From Corallium rubrum (Eukaryota > Cnidaria > Anthozoa > Scleralcyonacea > Coralliidae), in assembly GCA_964035015.1 (NCBI GenBank), contig OZ036006.1:13668690-13732689 (forward strand): a stretch of DNA of 64,000 bases. The letters run 5' to 3'. Shown here piece by piece: positions 41,682 to 52,292 of the stretch (position 1 is the first letter of the stretch; each line of letters opens with the position of its first letter). The notes under the pieces are model-generated. The model saw only the letters and a program-made list of their open reading frames with translations, made no database searches and was not told where the DNA came from. Both the position numbers and the translations under genes were made by a program.

Positions 41682-42872
41682 TCCGCGCTCATGACATAGC
41701 GGATTATGGTTTAGCAACCAGTATCCGCAAAAATGGGCGCCGAATTAGATTTGTTTTTGTGCATATAAATTAGCCCTTATGACCTCGTTTTAAAGTAAAA
41801 ATTATTTTGAATTTCCCACATGAAAACGAGTTCATAAGGGCTAATTTATATGTATATAAAATAATTCTAGTTTGGCGGCCAAGGAACTTCATCTTTTCAT
41901 ATATTGGAATTGTAAATGTACAATTTGTCGACCCCCGCCACCCACCCACCCACCCAACTTGCAGCCAATTAACGTCAGGCACCCCCACTAGTAGGCCGAT
42001 AAAACACTCCGATCCGTTTATGAACAATACTTAAAGTTTGCCCATGTAAACAACGCTAAAATTTAAAGAATTATCCAAGATTGTAAAGTCAAGTCGAAAA
42101 ATTGAATACAGAATAGGATTTTGGGAAATCTGATCATTTACTGATCGATCAACTGAGTTACACTTAGTCTATTGGGAACGGCGTGTTCGAATATAATCCA
42201 ATTTAATAAATGGACGAGATATTCTTGTAACCATAAACGCTAATCCACAAAGCCGTGCAGTGTCCAATTGTCACATGAATCTTCTTTTTTAATTTTAATT
42301 ATACTTAGTCAAAATAGTGTGGTCGTGTTAAATTCCAGAATCATCGTCAAAGTAACACGAAAATACGATTTCATGAAAACTCTAAACTTTCCGATAAACT
42401 ATAAATCTTACCAACTCGAGTTGACAATGAATAGCATATGAGAATGTACATTAGAATACGATTGTGTCATTTTATTAATACCACACAAGACATGAAGAAT
42501 GCGGAAATTGGTCGCACGCGCGAGTGATTCACGTTGATTCACCTAACTAAAATCAGATATAATTTTTTTTTCCCCTTTCTGTATATCTGCTCTAGATCTT
42601 GCCGATGTTTGTTCGCAAGAAACGGTTCTTGAACGTGTAGTCAAGCATAGTATCTGGCAAACAGTTCTTATAATCTTATAATCCGCCTGCTTGTCATTGT
42701 CTAGCCGATCAACTTCCTGTCACTACTGATACTCAGCCATTATTGCTTTATCTCGGAATTTGACACTTCGCTGGGAAAATAATAAATATGATTGCATTGT
42801 TCTTAGCTTCGTAATACGAGCACGACTCAGTGTTAGTCCTATACGAGTTCTAGTCTGTTCGTGAGACGGACA

Positions 42873-43467
42873 ATGGTTCGTGAAAAATTGAAGCGCGCGA
42901 TGTTTTGTGCCACATTTCTGGTGCTGTGGTGCGTCAACTATTCACAAGGGTTTACTGGTGGTGTTGTGCACATAGACACAGTTATTCCAAACAGAAACGA
43001 AGCGTACGTAATCAATGAGACTATCACAGTTCGAGATAATGTCACACTGACCGTAAAGCCGGGGGTGACAATGAAATTTACAGAGAACTGCAGTATGATT
43101 ATCCGCGGAGCTCTCGTTGCAAACGGTACATATTCTTCTCAGATAACATTCAGTGGCGTCTCAAATGCTACCACAAGCTATTCTATTAAAACACTTTCCC
43201 AGAATACAAGACTTGTGGACGGAAATGGGTTTAATACAGGGCGCCTCGAGATTTTCTTTAACGGAGTTTGGGGTACTGTTTGTGACGACGGTTGGAACGA
43301 GGTGAATACTCTTGTTGCTTGCAGAGAATTGGGATTTGATGAAGGAACTTTCACAAATTCCTTTGGTTCTGGAACTGGACAAATTTGGATAGATGATGTA
43401 CAATGTCAACACTCGCATTCTGCTTTGGCTGATTGTATACACCTAGGCTTTGGAATTCACGATTGTG
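42873..43467 (+). CDS. First coding exon of an SRCR/beta-helix protein, copy 2 (proximal)
   Basis: Same 198-codon exon as at 39614, with two visible amino-acid differences (Leu to Phe in 'NGFNTG', Asn to Asp in 'GIHDCG'). The donor GTGAGC at 43468 and phase 1 fit the acceptor TTTTTAG before 46170. The combined SRCR keeps its cysteines. This copy is nearest to the next exon, so it is the more likely functional first exon. The product would be secreted or extracellular, with a beta-helix and SRCR region, as in bark-beetle-type proteins. Confidence 0.85.
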
Positions 43468-43570
43468 GTGAGCTTCTTATCGTGATATTTAAAAAATATG
43501 GTGGAATGCAGTTTTTAACATAATACTCTACATGCCAGGCAGCAAAACTAAATACATTTTGAAATTTTGA

Positions 43571-43571
43571 A

Positions 43572-43643
<72 letters not shown>
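43571..43643. repeat. AT microsatellite in intron, copy 2
   Basis: About 35 AT units with one AA interruption near its start. Confidence 0.95.
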
Positions 43644-43645
<2 letters not shown>

Positions 43646-44166
43646 TTCTGCATGTGTAGCCGGTGGTTTGGCTAAAGTTAGTGCGTATCGTATATAATCC
43701 CCGAGCCCGGGCGTAGGGTCGAAGGCCCGGAGCCCAGTGAGGGTGCTAATCTCGGCATGCGTGTAGTCCATCACTTTACACGCGTGTAGAAAAAGCGAGA
43801 GAGACGAAATCTGGGGAATAGTTTATTTATTTATTTATTTGTTTGGTAACGGTGTCACCCGGGAAGAATAGTTGGACACTGGTGACTAGCGACGAAGAAA
43901 ACTATAAACTCTCGAACAAATAGTATTTTGCTTTCGTTTATTTAAACGAAACGAAATGCCGCACGAAGAAAAGGCGGATACAAACAACCCGTTTAATATA
44001 TCTTGAAGAGAAACTAGAGAACTTGAAGAAACCCAACGCCGTTTGGTAAACAAAAACTCCATTTGAATTGAAGCATTTGTGGTCACTCAGTGAGTCCTTG
44101 GTAAAATCATTTTAAAGTTAACGGTCGGATTCTTGTTGTTTTCAGTTTTCGTGCTTTCCCTTTGCT

Positions 44167-46169
44167 CGTCCAAAGCATAAATCACCTTAACTAAAGCTAA
44201 CTTAAAACACTACCTTAGACTTTGTGTGGACGTGATGTTTTTCATTGGCATTGCACGCACCTTTTATCATTAAATACTCATGGGCTTTGGCGATTTTTTT
44301 GACTGTATTTCCAAATTTTCGACTGAAACGTTGTCTGTTTAATACTTCCTTCTAGAATCCGATTCTATCGAAGTTTTTTTATATCAGACTCTATTATAAG
44401 TGTAGTTTTGGGCTGTTGACTTTTAATTCTTCCTTTGCAAAACATGTATGCATAGGGAAACCATTTAAAGCATGTTAAAAATGATCCCTTTTGAAACCTC
44501 CTAAAAACATATATTGTACAACCAGAATTTAATAATGAAATCTAAGTTTTGCTTTGATATGTTAAATCAGTTTAGTCATCTTATACATAAATTATAGAAT
44601 TATCTTGAGGATTACAATTTGTTTGTTGTTTTTTTTTATATTGGCTGTATATCAGGTGTGCTTATTTTAATCAGGGTGGATGGGTAGGTGGGTGAGTGGG
44701 TGGGTGGGGGATGTTTCAAAAAAGCATTTAACAAAAGCGGGTGAGGGGTTGTTGCATTCATGTATTTCTAGTTAAGTATGGTATATAAAGTGACGACATG
44801 TTTACTTAGCAGGTCGTGAATAAAAATGCAATATTAACTCAAACTCATGTTCTCATTTCAAACTCATATGATATTGCGCATGCGCTGATAGATACTATGC
44901 TATCGTGCATATAATGTAAGTTAACAAAACAATGCTTCGGAGCCAATCAAAACATAGAATGAAACGACAACTAGAACAACCACCGAAACCAAAATAACTA
45001 CTCCACACCATGTATTTGATATGTCAAAGCTATAATAATGGTAATGTCGCTCCTTTCAGTCTTTTGTCGCTCTGTATTGAAGAAGGGAACGTTTTTTAAA
45101 AATTTTGTAAGTATTTTCTGTATGAATTGTAGTAAATTTTCAATTGTGATATACTATAAGACGATGTTAGAATGACGACAATTTTTTTTGAAACCTCTTT
45201 AAAGTTGTTAGGCGATTCTATATTTTGAGACGTGGCAAATAATGGCCAACGTGTGTAAGGGTTACCGTTGCCGAACAGCAATGGATGACTGTCTTGAGTC
45301 TCTTCTGGGAAAACAAAATCAAGTTCATGGTCTGGCAATAACATGCAAAACGTGTGGTAGTGTAGTACACGAGAAAATTGTGCTAACATCGGCACATCGT
45401 CAATATAAATGTGTTTGATTTAGATATTTGCCGTACGGTGGATAAATTCTGTAAAAAAAGTAAATCAGATAATTTGATGTCACAGACAGGCTATAAAGAG
45501 ACCGTAAACCATACAATTTATTTGATTATAAATAGTGATATAAATTAAATTGTATGTTCAACAATTGTCTGATACAGCAGATATGTAAAAAGTTATATTC
45601 TAGATTTTACTGCATGCATCCAAGCATTCCAAGGCATATGTCTTGAAGAAGAACCAATATATTGTTGCTATCATGATGTTGAGATGACCAGGCTGGGCAT
45701 ATCTTCTTCATTTGCTAACTTTACAGCAGGGCTACTATATAAAGATACTTCCCACTCAACCTATTTTCCTTTAAATAAACCTACATTACTAGATTATTGC
45801 TTCTTTGCATTATTAGCCGACATTGTTGTAACAAAGTTCTTTATATGATTTAATCAAATTTTGTAAGTTGTTATTGGTCTAAATTTGATTGGTCTTCTTA
45901 GTTTTACTACTATACTATATTGCCATAGCTTTAGTACCATAGCTTTGTTTTAGGAAAAATCTTGTATACAATGTTGCTACAACTACACAATTACAACATT
46001 GTTTTTACAGAGTGAGTAGATACATGCACGCCTGAGCGTGCGTACTTTTTCACAATAGACTGGTGTCGATTTGCTAAACTGAAATGAGTTATTTTGAAGT
46101 TTCTTTTAAATTGTTATTAAACCATTTTAGGATTATAGATATTCTTTAAATTTCTATCTATCTTTTTAG
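44167..46169 (+). other. Intron of the SRCR/beta-helix gene
   Basis: This DNA lies between the proximal exon and the exon at 46170 and ends in a pyrimidine-rich tract plus TTTTTAG. It holds a G-rich stretch at 44670-44712 (repeats of GGGTGGAT/GGGTGAGT) and no other gene that I can support. A 99-codon minus-strand frame (45096-45395) has no recognisable domain. Confidence 0.6.
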
Positions 46170-46924
46170 GACATTCCGAAGATGTGGGTTTGATTTGCTC
46201 TAACGTGATCATCGCTAATTATAAAGACGTCACCTTTGTTAGCAACAAATATCCGTGGAAGGGTATAGAGTTCACCTCTAAGACCCAAATCCAGACTTTA
46301 AGATCCTCTCTGGTATATGTGAACATTTATGACGTTGGACAACAGCATATACCAGTGTCATCGACATCAATGGTAGCGGCAATTAAATGTGACGGGACAT
46401 GCCCTGCTATAAATAACATTACAATATCTCGCTGTTTGAAAGGCGTTGCAATTCAGACTCGTAGCGTTTCCGGTTTTTCAGGATTTCATCTTAGTGGTGT
46501 AAGCATAATAAATTGCTTATATGGCATTGAAATTTCAACAATCAAACATCACATACATGAAGTAACCAAGATAAACATGAGTACTCCAGCATCGTATCGC
46601 ATAGAACGGATCAAGATTCGTGAAGGCTACAAAGGTATTCAGATTTATAATCCGCAAAATACAGATTTTCATCTTCGTGATATTGCAATTAACAACTGCT
46701 CAAATGGTATTGAAGTAAAAAGTTCAATGTTCAGTGAATTTACTCTTCGAGTTGCACAAATACAATATGGCATTGTCGGGGTACGTTTTGAGTCATTACC
46801 ACCCACCTATCGTTTTACGGAAAAGACTGACCTGTGTAGTTCTAGTGTTTTTAACGTCACCAACACTGCAGTGGAAGTACACTTTACAAGTTCTGGAAGC
46901 TGGAACCCGACGTCATGTTCACGG
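46170..46924 (+). CDS. Second coding exon of the SRCR/beta-helix gene
   Basis: The exon starts after TTTTTAG and ends at a consensus donor GTAAGT (46925). It first completes the SRCR domain ('HSEDVGLICS') and then encodes parallel beta-helix repeats, seen as spaced 'N-x-I-x-x-C/G-x-x-G-I' rungs: 'INNITISRCLKGVAIQ', 'LSGVSIINCLYGIEIS', 'IERIKIREGYKGIQIY', 'LRDIAINNCSNGIEVK'. This combination supports a bark-beetle-like extracellular protein. The frame runs about 250 codons. Later exons are not recognised in this window, so the gene may continue with a long intron or be partial. Confidence 0.85.
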
Positions 46925-46959
46925 GTAAGTCGGAACTATATTTTTTTCCATCGTTTCTT

Positions 46960-47225
46960 AATTTTGTTGCACGTCTGCCGCCATGAACGAAACCGCTTCA
47001 ACATGACGACAGAAAACTTCTTGAAAAATGAGCAACGTTTCTTTATTAAAATACGTCTCTTCCCCGTTGAAATATGCCCGTTCTCTGTGAAAGCGTGCAC
47101 ATTCTCCGTGGAAACTTTTGATTGATGCCTTCTCCCTGAAGCTTTAAAAACCCTCCCCAGAATTACCCCTGGATTTTGTTATGTTTTATGCTCGGGGGGA
47201 TTTGAAAACTAATGTCATGTTTTCA
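46960..47225 (-). repeat. Dispersed repeat with TTTC-ACRGAGAAG sub-units (minus copy)
   Basis: The reverse complement matches 56393-56640: shared ends around GGAGCATAAAA-TA-AACAAAATCCAGGG and a run of ~27-bp sub-units (TTTCCACGGAGAA-type). It lies in the intron just after the donor at 46925. The class is not known; a nonautonomous element is likely. Confidence 0.65.
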
Positions 47226-47768
47226 TTGCATTATCAAATAAAACTGTTGGCAAGTCTGGTAATGTAATCATTCACACAATCTGTTAATTTAACACCGCTA
47301 GTTGCTTTTTGGAAGAGGAAAATGTCATTATTAAAAACGTGAATTAAGTAAGGGTTATTGAACCGTGCGACCGAGGTTAATTAGTTTTTATATAAACCGA
47401 GGGCGATATTAATTAGACGTAAGTAATTGGCAAGAGTGCTGTATATAGGATATAGCATCGATTTTCGGGATATTCGTGATATATATTCCGCGGTAGATCA
47501 AAGAAAACCGACTTTGTTGGCTAAAAAGAAAACATTGTTACTCCTTTGTCTGGGATAATTTGGCTATGAAATAGAACTCATAGCCGCTTTGTTTAAAATT
47601 GTACAATAAAATGCAACACTATAAAAGTATTTTAAAGGTATTTATGTCGGATACAATTAATGATTATGTCCAGGAAATGTGAGGGCAACAAATCGTCAAA
47701 GCATCACGACAGTAGATGACCCCCCCCCCATCCAGGGACCAAGGGGATGCCGCCTCATTAATATTCAG

Positions 47769-47830
47769 CGTGACTCACGCACCGTGACTCACGCATGACT
47801 CACGAATGACTCACGAATGACTCACGCCTG
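47769..47830. repeat. Five clustered TGACTCA motifs
   Basis: A short tandem array repeats TGACTCACG five times at 11-15 bp spacing. TGACTCA is the canonical AP-1 (Fos/Jun) binding sequence, but the array may simply be a minisatellite. Confidence 0.8.
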
Positions 47831-48442
47831 TGGCAAGGATAATTATAGTATACATGAAGTTATATACTAATATGAAGACTTTGGATGTTATATTAACCTA
47901 AATGATCAAACAGTCTTACACACGTTTTGTGGCAATAACACTTTTAAAGAGTTATCGTTTACTTTGGCATTGTTTGTAGAGGAACGAAACAGAAATGGAT
48001 AGAGACACTTTATATTTTTTATCTTAAACCTGGTTTGTAGGAATTTAGCGGGGTTTTGGTCAAGTAATCTGAGTGTTATTTACGAAGAGATGAATATTTA
48101 CAGTTTTGGTCGAATTATCGCTTATCTAACCCTAGTGTATAGAGTATACGAATCCTTGGATGAAGAATCAATTCGAGAGGCCGCAAGAAGAACGATTTTA
48201 AGTGTGGAAATATTAAGCCAAAGCGGTTTATTACTTTGAAAGCGTTGCTACGCTTTCTGTTACTAAATGTGATATTTGCATATTTATCCTCAGTGCACAT
48301 GCAGGAGACAAAAGAGAAACTCATTAGGGTCAATTAAGAGGATTAGGCAAGTCTAGGCGAGAAAGTCATTAACAACACGCGTACATGTAATACAGAATTT
48401 AAACTACTATATTGAGAAATATATCTTTACACTACTTGTACT

Positions 48443-48541
48443 GTATAATAAACGAGCAGGAGTGTTTTATCAGATATAAAGACACGAGGCGAAGCCGAGT
48501 GTTTTTATATCTGATAAAACACGAACTGCGAGTTTATTATA
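48443..48541. repeat. Hairpin-forming inverted repeat
   Basis: Arms of ~38 nt (GTATAATAAACGAGCAGGAG... and its complement ending in TTTATTATAC) are separated by ~22 bp containing GAGGCGAAGCCGAG, itself a small palindrome. It resembles a MITE or foldback repeat. No coding. Confidence 0.8.
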
Positions 48542-48698
48542 CGGCTTCAAAAACGAACCACTTGGTAAGTTGATTGGAAAATAACTTGTCTAAGCCGAGA
48601 AAATCAAAGCTAAAGTTTATGTAAATCAGGAGAAATCTTTATCACATATAAAGATACGATACGGTCATGAATTTCTTTTGTGTTTTCCTCATGAATTA

Positions 48699-49364
48699 TT
48701 AATGAGTTTTTGAATGATCTATCGGTAACACTAGCATATGGGCATACAGTACACATCTTATAATCCGAAGGCATGGATCATGAGTCTTGAATTCTGTACC
48801 ACAAACATTACATATCAGATTTCGAATAACGCATTTGTTAGGATATTTCCACAAACACTTAGGACACTCAATTACATGTGTAAAATTAACAGGATTCTGA
48901 CAACGTTCGCATTCAACAGGTTCGTCAATTATAGAATTTTCTGATTCTATTTCGGTGTAATCTTTATCGTGTTCTGAATCTTCTTCGGAGGAAGTTTCTT
49001 CGTTTTCGCTCTCTGATTCTGTTTCTTCTTCTGCCTGCGCCAACATTGTCAGCACTCGAACTTTTTCGATAAGGTTTTTGTCTATGTTAATGTCGGCGAG
49101 TCCCTTTACAAATACGTTTAGACCAGCTGGTTCGAGAATTCCTGAGACGTAAGGTGATACGCAGTATTCTACCAATTCGGCTATTTTTGTGTTTGGTATA
49201 GCTCTTCCTTGATACACAATTTCTCCTTTGGGATTCCATGTTAAGTTGGCATAGGACGCGAGTAAACTGTTCAGCAAAGAAGACGCTGTCGCTTCATCGA
49301 CTCCGTAGTCAAAGTGTGACAGTATTTCTTTAACACGAAAATCATCATGTAATCTTTCTCCCAT
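48699..49364 (-). CDS. Viral-type protein with acidic linker and zinc ribbon
   Basis: This 221-residue open frame has an N-terminal helical part. A segment 'WNPKGEIVYQGRAIPNTKIAELVEY...GLNVFVKGLADINIDKNLI' follows, a pattern I know from proteins next to packaging ATPases in Polinton/adintovirus-like elements of invertebrates. A Glu/Ser-rich acidic stretch (~113-143) follows. The C-terminus has Cys pairs 'CERCQNP', 'CPKC', 'CNVC' consistent with zinc binding. It is the most downstream gene of a minus-strand cluster. Function unknown; a virion or core protein is possible. Confidence 0.65.
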   Translation of the reverse strand: MGERLHDDFRVKEILSHFDYGVDEATASSLLNSLLASYANLTWNPKGEIVYQGRAIPNTKIAELVEYCVSPYVSGILEPAGLNVFVKGLADINIDKNLIEKVRVLTMLAQAEEETESESENEETSSEEDSEHDKDYTEIESENSIIDEPVECERCQNPVNFTHVIECPKCLWKYPNKCVIRNLICNVCGTEFKTHDPCLRIIRCVLYAHMLVLPIDHSKTH

Positions 49365-49408
49365 CGTGTTCAGGGTTCGAATGAGGGTCTTTACAAAATA
49401 TCGTTCTT

Positions 49409-49609
49409 TTATATTAGTTTTGCGAGTCCGTCTAAAACAGGACCAAGTAAGACATCAAGAAATCCTGCACCTTTTTGAACCGGTATCTCCTTTCTTCTCA
49501 TAAAACTACTTCGGGGACTAGCCAAAGTTGATATGTCGTCGCTATAAGGCTTAACGTCTTCAAGCAAAACAGGTGATAATTGATATTGCATTGACAAAAA
49601 GTTCAACAT
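49409..49609 (-). CDS. Small protein with C-terminal amphipathic/hydrophobic tail
   Basis: 66 residues. The basic 'SFMRRKEIPVQKGAGF' is followed by a hydrophobic terminus 'LDVLLGPVLDGLAKLI'. Short proteins ending in Gly-Phe-Leu-rich hydrophobic helices near packaging genes recall adenovirus pX/pVI-like peptides reported in adintoviruses, but similarity at this length is weak. It lies 44 bp upstream of the zinc-ribbon gene, on the same strand. Confidence 0.45.
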   Translation of the reverse strand: MLNFLSMQYQLSPVLLEDVKPYSDDISTLASPRSSFMRRKEIPVQKGAGFLDVLLGPVLDGLAKLI

Positions 49610-49664
49610 ACAATCACAAATGCATTAATTTGCTCGGGGCTGGCAGTCTCCAAGAGAGCTCGCT

Positions 49665-49787
49665 GTTGAATAGGTTCGCTTGTACATAAAATTTCAAGAA
49701 ACGCTTTGTGCTTTTTGATCAACATCTCTATTTGACAGTCTGTGTCTAAATGAGGAAAACGCTACCAAAATACACATTTTAAAAGGA
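49665..49787. repeat. Inverted repeat, left arm, of the viral-type cluster
   Basis: About 123 bp, reverse complement (~93%) of 51847-51967. Shared landmarks are TTGATCAACATCTCTATTTG and CTAAATGAGGAAAACGCTAC. A purine tract lies just inside each arm. Confidence 0.9.
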
Positions 49788-50143
49788 GGAGGAGGAGAAA
49801 GAGGAGGAGGAGGAGAAAGAGGAGGAGGAGGAGAAAGAGGGAGGAGGAGGAGAAAGAGGAGGAGGAGGAGGAGGAAGAGGAGGAGGAGGAGGAGGAGGAG
49901 AAAGAGGAGGAGGAGGAGAAAGAGGAGGAGGAGAAAGAGAAAGAGGAGGAGAAAGAGGAGGAGGAGGAGGAGAAAGAGGAGAAAGAGGAGGAGGAGAAAG
50001 AGGAGGAGGAGGAGGAGAAAGAGGAGGAGGAGGAGGAGGAGAGGAGGAGGAGGAGGAGGAGGAGGAGAAAGAGGAGGAGGAGGAGGAGAAGGAGGAGGAG
50101 GAGAAAGAGGAGGAAGAGGAGGAGGAGGAGGAAGAGGAGCAAA
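49788..50143. repeat. GGA/GAA-rich simple repeat
   Basis: ~355 bp of GGA triplets with GAAAGA interruptions. Long Leu/Ser/Pro frames on the minus strand are artefacts of the repeat. Together with the TCC tract at 51629-51848 it flanks the ATPase block symmetrically. Confidence 0.95.
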
Positions 50144-50225
50144 TAAACACACACATACATACAGAAGCATTTAGCTTAAAAATATTTATTTCGGTTTTCG
50201 TTCAAACATTTACATATCAAAAGTT

Positions 50226-50408
50226 TTAGTAAGGTCTGCTTCTTAGATTATATTTAGACGTTTTTATTTTAAAGGTAGCGTGATAGTCTTTCTTGTCCTC
50301 TGATGATAATTGCGATGCATCTTCTTTTGTCATGGGTAAATATTTCGATCTAGTCATCAATAGATGGTGTTCATACTCTTCTCTTTCTTCCGGAGTCATC
50401 TTTGCCAA
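50226..50408 (-). CDS. Small charged viral-type protein
   Basis: 60 residues, Lys/Glu/Arg-rich, begins 'MAKMTPEEREEYEHH' and ends 'KYNLRSRPY'. A related copy of its C-terminus is at 3-92 on the opposite strand. It lies downstream of the ATPase gene on the same strand, separated by ~147 bp. The function is unknown. Confidence 0.55.
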   Translation of the reverse strand: MAKMTPEEREEYEHHLLMTRSKYLPMTKEDASQLSSEDKKDYHATFKIKTSKYNLRSRPY

Positions 50409-50554
50409 GTCGCTTTCTTTCCAATCCGAAGAGCTTTCCCAATTATGAAAGAAATGATGTTTAAGCGTCGGTTGTTCAACTTTTGGAGGCGGTGTTACAA
50501 AATAGGTTTTAGGTGTAGCAGGGAAACTCCGCGGAAGATCGTCAGTTTCTTGCT

Positions 50555-51568
50555 TTATCTCTGGTGTCCAATTTTCTGTATGTTGCTGAGTTTGAAGATA
50601 ATATTAGTCAGAGGTTGAGACTGATTTTGCAGTTGGTTTTGAAACGTCAGAAAACGTCCTAGCTGATTGGAGTAAAGTATGCTCTTTTCGTCTGTTGTTA
50701 ACTGTGGCGCTTGTACAATATCTTGCAGTTTTTGTTCTGTATTGTACATGGCATTAACAATCGGAGGTAATTGATAGTATTGCTTCTGTATGAAACTACC
50801 CAGCTGTTGCTGCAGGCTGGAGCTATTTTCTCCAGGTAGAACATTGGTCTTGAGGCGATGATCGTCGTCCGTGGTCGGTTTCAGATCAAGCATTAAATAA
50901 CCATGAGGACGAGTTGTGGCTTCCTCGTAACTCTTCATAAATTCATGGACATGACCTGGGTTCACCTGCCGTGCCAAGACAGAAATTTGTTGCTTATCCC
51001 TCGGAGACTTGAATAGTACGATATAGTGTGCGTTGAGGCTGATGTTTCTTGTTTCTTTGCCTCCGTGAAATATATTCTGAACAATGTAGATCACGGAGAG
51101 ATTCCTGTGATGACTTCCCTTAGTAAATAAATTAGCAATACGTTTATCTCTTCCTGACTGATCCATGAGATCATCGAGGACGATCAGGTTACGTTGAGAG
51201 ACTTCAAGAAAATTATCAGAGTCAATGTCGGATGGTATACCCTCATAGAATTCGATGCCTGGTATTGTTTTGATCATTTCTAAATACATGGGCTGCCATT
51301 GCCCATAACACCAAATGATACGTTCGGGAGAAGGATTAATCGTAGTTTTGGCGTTTTCCAGAAGCGTTTTTGCCCATACTGTTTTACCACTCTGAGTACA
51401 CCCTGCAACAATGCATGTGAACGGATGCTGCATGACTGTTGCGTCATTGAGAGGATGTGCTGGTCTTGAATAAGTACTGTTTTTATGGAGGTTTTTTATA
51501 TGACGTTGCATGTTGAATAGTGTAGAAAACGTTTTTCCACAAGTGTGGAAGACATGAGACATGTTCAC
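50555..51568 (-). CDS. Packaging-type ATPase of a second Polinton/adintovirus-like element
   Basis: 337 residues, open throughout. Residues ~5-28 resemble a C2H2 finger ('TCGKTFSTLFNMQRHIKNLH'), but the first Cys appears lost. Walker A is 'VAGCTQSGKT' (~54-63) and Walker B is 'NLIVLDDLMD' (~127-136). Then come 'LFTKGSHHRNLSVIYIVQNIF' (sensor region) and 'YIVLFKSPRDKQQI', typical of a widespread invertebrate element-encoded A32/FtsK-like NTPase. Such proteins package viral DNA. It is clearly different from the ATPase at 6199-6807, so two lineages are present. Confidence 0.85.
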   Translation of the reverse strand: MNMSHVFHTCGKTFSTLFNMQRHIKNLHKNSTYSRPAHPLNDATVMQHPFTCIVAGCTQSGKTVWAKTLLENAKTTINPSPERIIWCYGQWQPMYLEMIKTIPGIEFYEGIPSDIDSDNFLEVSQRNLIVLDDLMDQSGRDKRIANLFTKGSHHRNLSVIYIVQNIFHGGKETRNISLNAHYIVLFKSPRDKQQISVLARQVNPGHVHEFMKSYEEATTRPHGYLMLDLKPTTDDDHRLKTNVLPGENSSSLQQQLGSFIQKQYYQLPPIVNAMYNTEQKLQDIVQAPQLTTDEKSILYSNQLGRFLTFQNQLQNQSQPLTNIIFKLSNIQKIGHQR

Positions 51569-51628
51569 TCGTTGAAGAGCATGAGCAGAATAAATATTTC
51601 TAGAGAATGTCTTATTATTTATTTATTT

Positions 51629-51848
51629 CTCCTCCTCCTCCTCCTCTCTCCTCCTCCTCTTTCTCCCCCTCCTCTTTCTCCTCCTCCCCTTTCTCCTCTT
51701 CCTCATCTTTCTCCTCCTCCTCCTCCTCCTCTTTCTCCTCCTCCTCCTCCTCTTTCTCCTCTTTCCTCCTCCTCCTCCTCTTCCTCCTTCTCCTCTTCCT
51801 CATCTTCCTCCTCTTTCTCTTCCTCCTCCTCCTCCTCCTCCTCCTCCT
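51629..51848. repeat. TCC/TTC-rich simple repeat
   Basis: Complement-type counterpart of the GGA tract at 49788-50143, just inside the right inverted-repeat arm. Confidence 0.95.
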
Positions 51849-51967
51849 ATTAAAATGTGTGTTTTGGTAGCGTTTTCCTCATTTAGACACTGACTGTCAA
51901 ATAGAGATGTTGATCAAAAAGCACAAACCGTTTCTTGAACTTTTATGTACAAGTGAACCTATTCAAC
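51847..51967. repeat. Inverted repeat, right arm, of the viral-type cluster
   Basis: Reverse complement of 49665-49787. The two arms enclose the ATPase and the 60-residue protein but leave the zinc-ribbon and 66-residue genes outside. Confidence 0.9.
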
Positions 51968-52292
51968 GTTTTTATTTCTCGACTAATTTTTACGGAAATC
52001 TCGACACGTTTTTATTTCTCTACTATTTTTAGCCTAAATGGCGTGCCATATATCTCGTGCAATGACGTGCATTGGTAGCATTATCTCGCCCTGATAACCT
52101 CCTTGACAGTGTCGAGAGGATTAAAATTAAAGACTAATCTTATACTCCATGATGGAATGCTTAAAATCCCTATTCGCAAGCAAATATATCTCTTTAATTT
52201 TGAAGCTTTTATTTTTAAACCCCTTCCAATGTGAGTTAAATTAACCATCAATATTCTGCAATAAACTTGTTGGGCGGTGGAAATATAGAGGT

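Larger units (their letters stand above)
40884..44166 (+). repeat. Segmental tandem duplication, copy 2
   Basis: Second copy of the 37410-40883 segment, separated from it by no extra DNA. It ends at TTTCCCTTTGCT, after which unique intron sequence begins (CGTCCAAAGC). Confidence 0.93.

Noticed and set aside
45096-45395. 99-codon minus-strand frame as a gene
   Set aside because: It sits in the intron of the SRCR gene, shows no recognised domain and has no support from repeats or splice sites.
49694-50170. Leu/Ser/Pro-rich minus-strand frames of 125-158 codons (and similar at 51545-51870)
   Set aside because: They arise from GGA/TCC simple repeats and have no protein-like composition.
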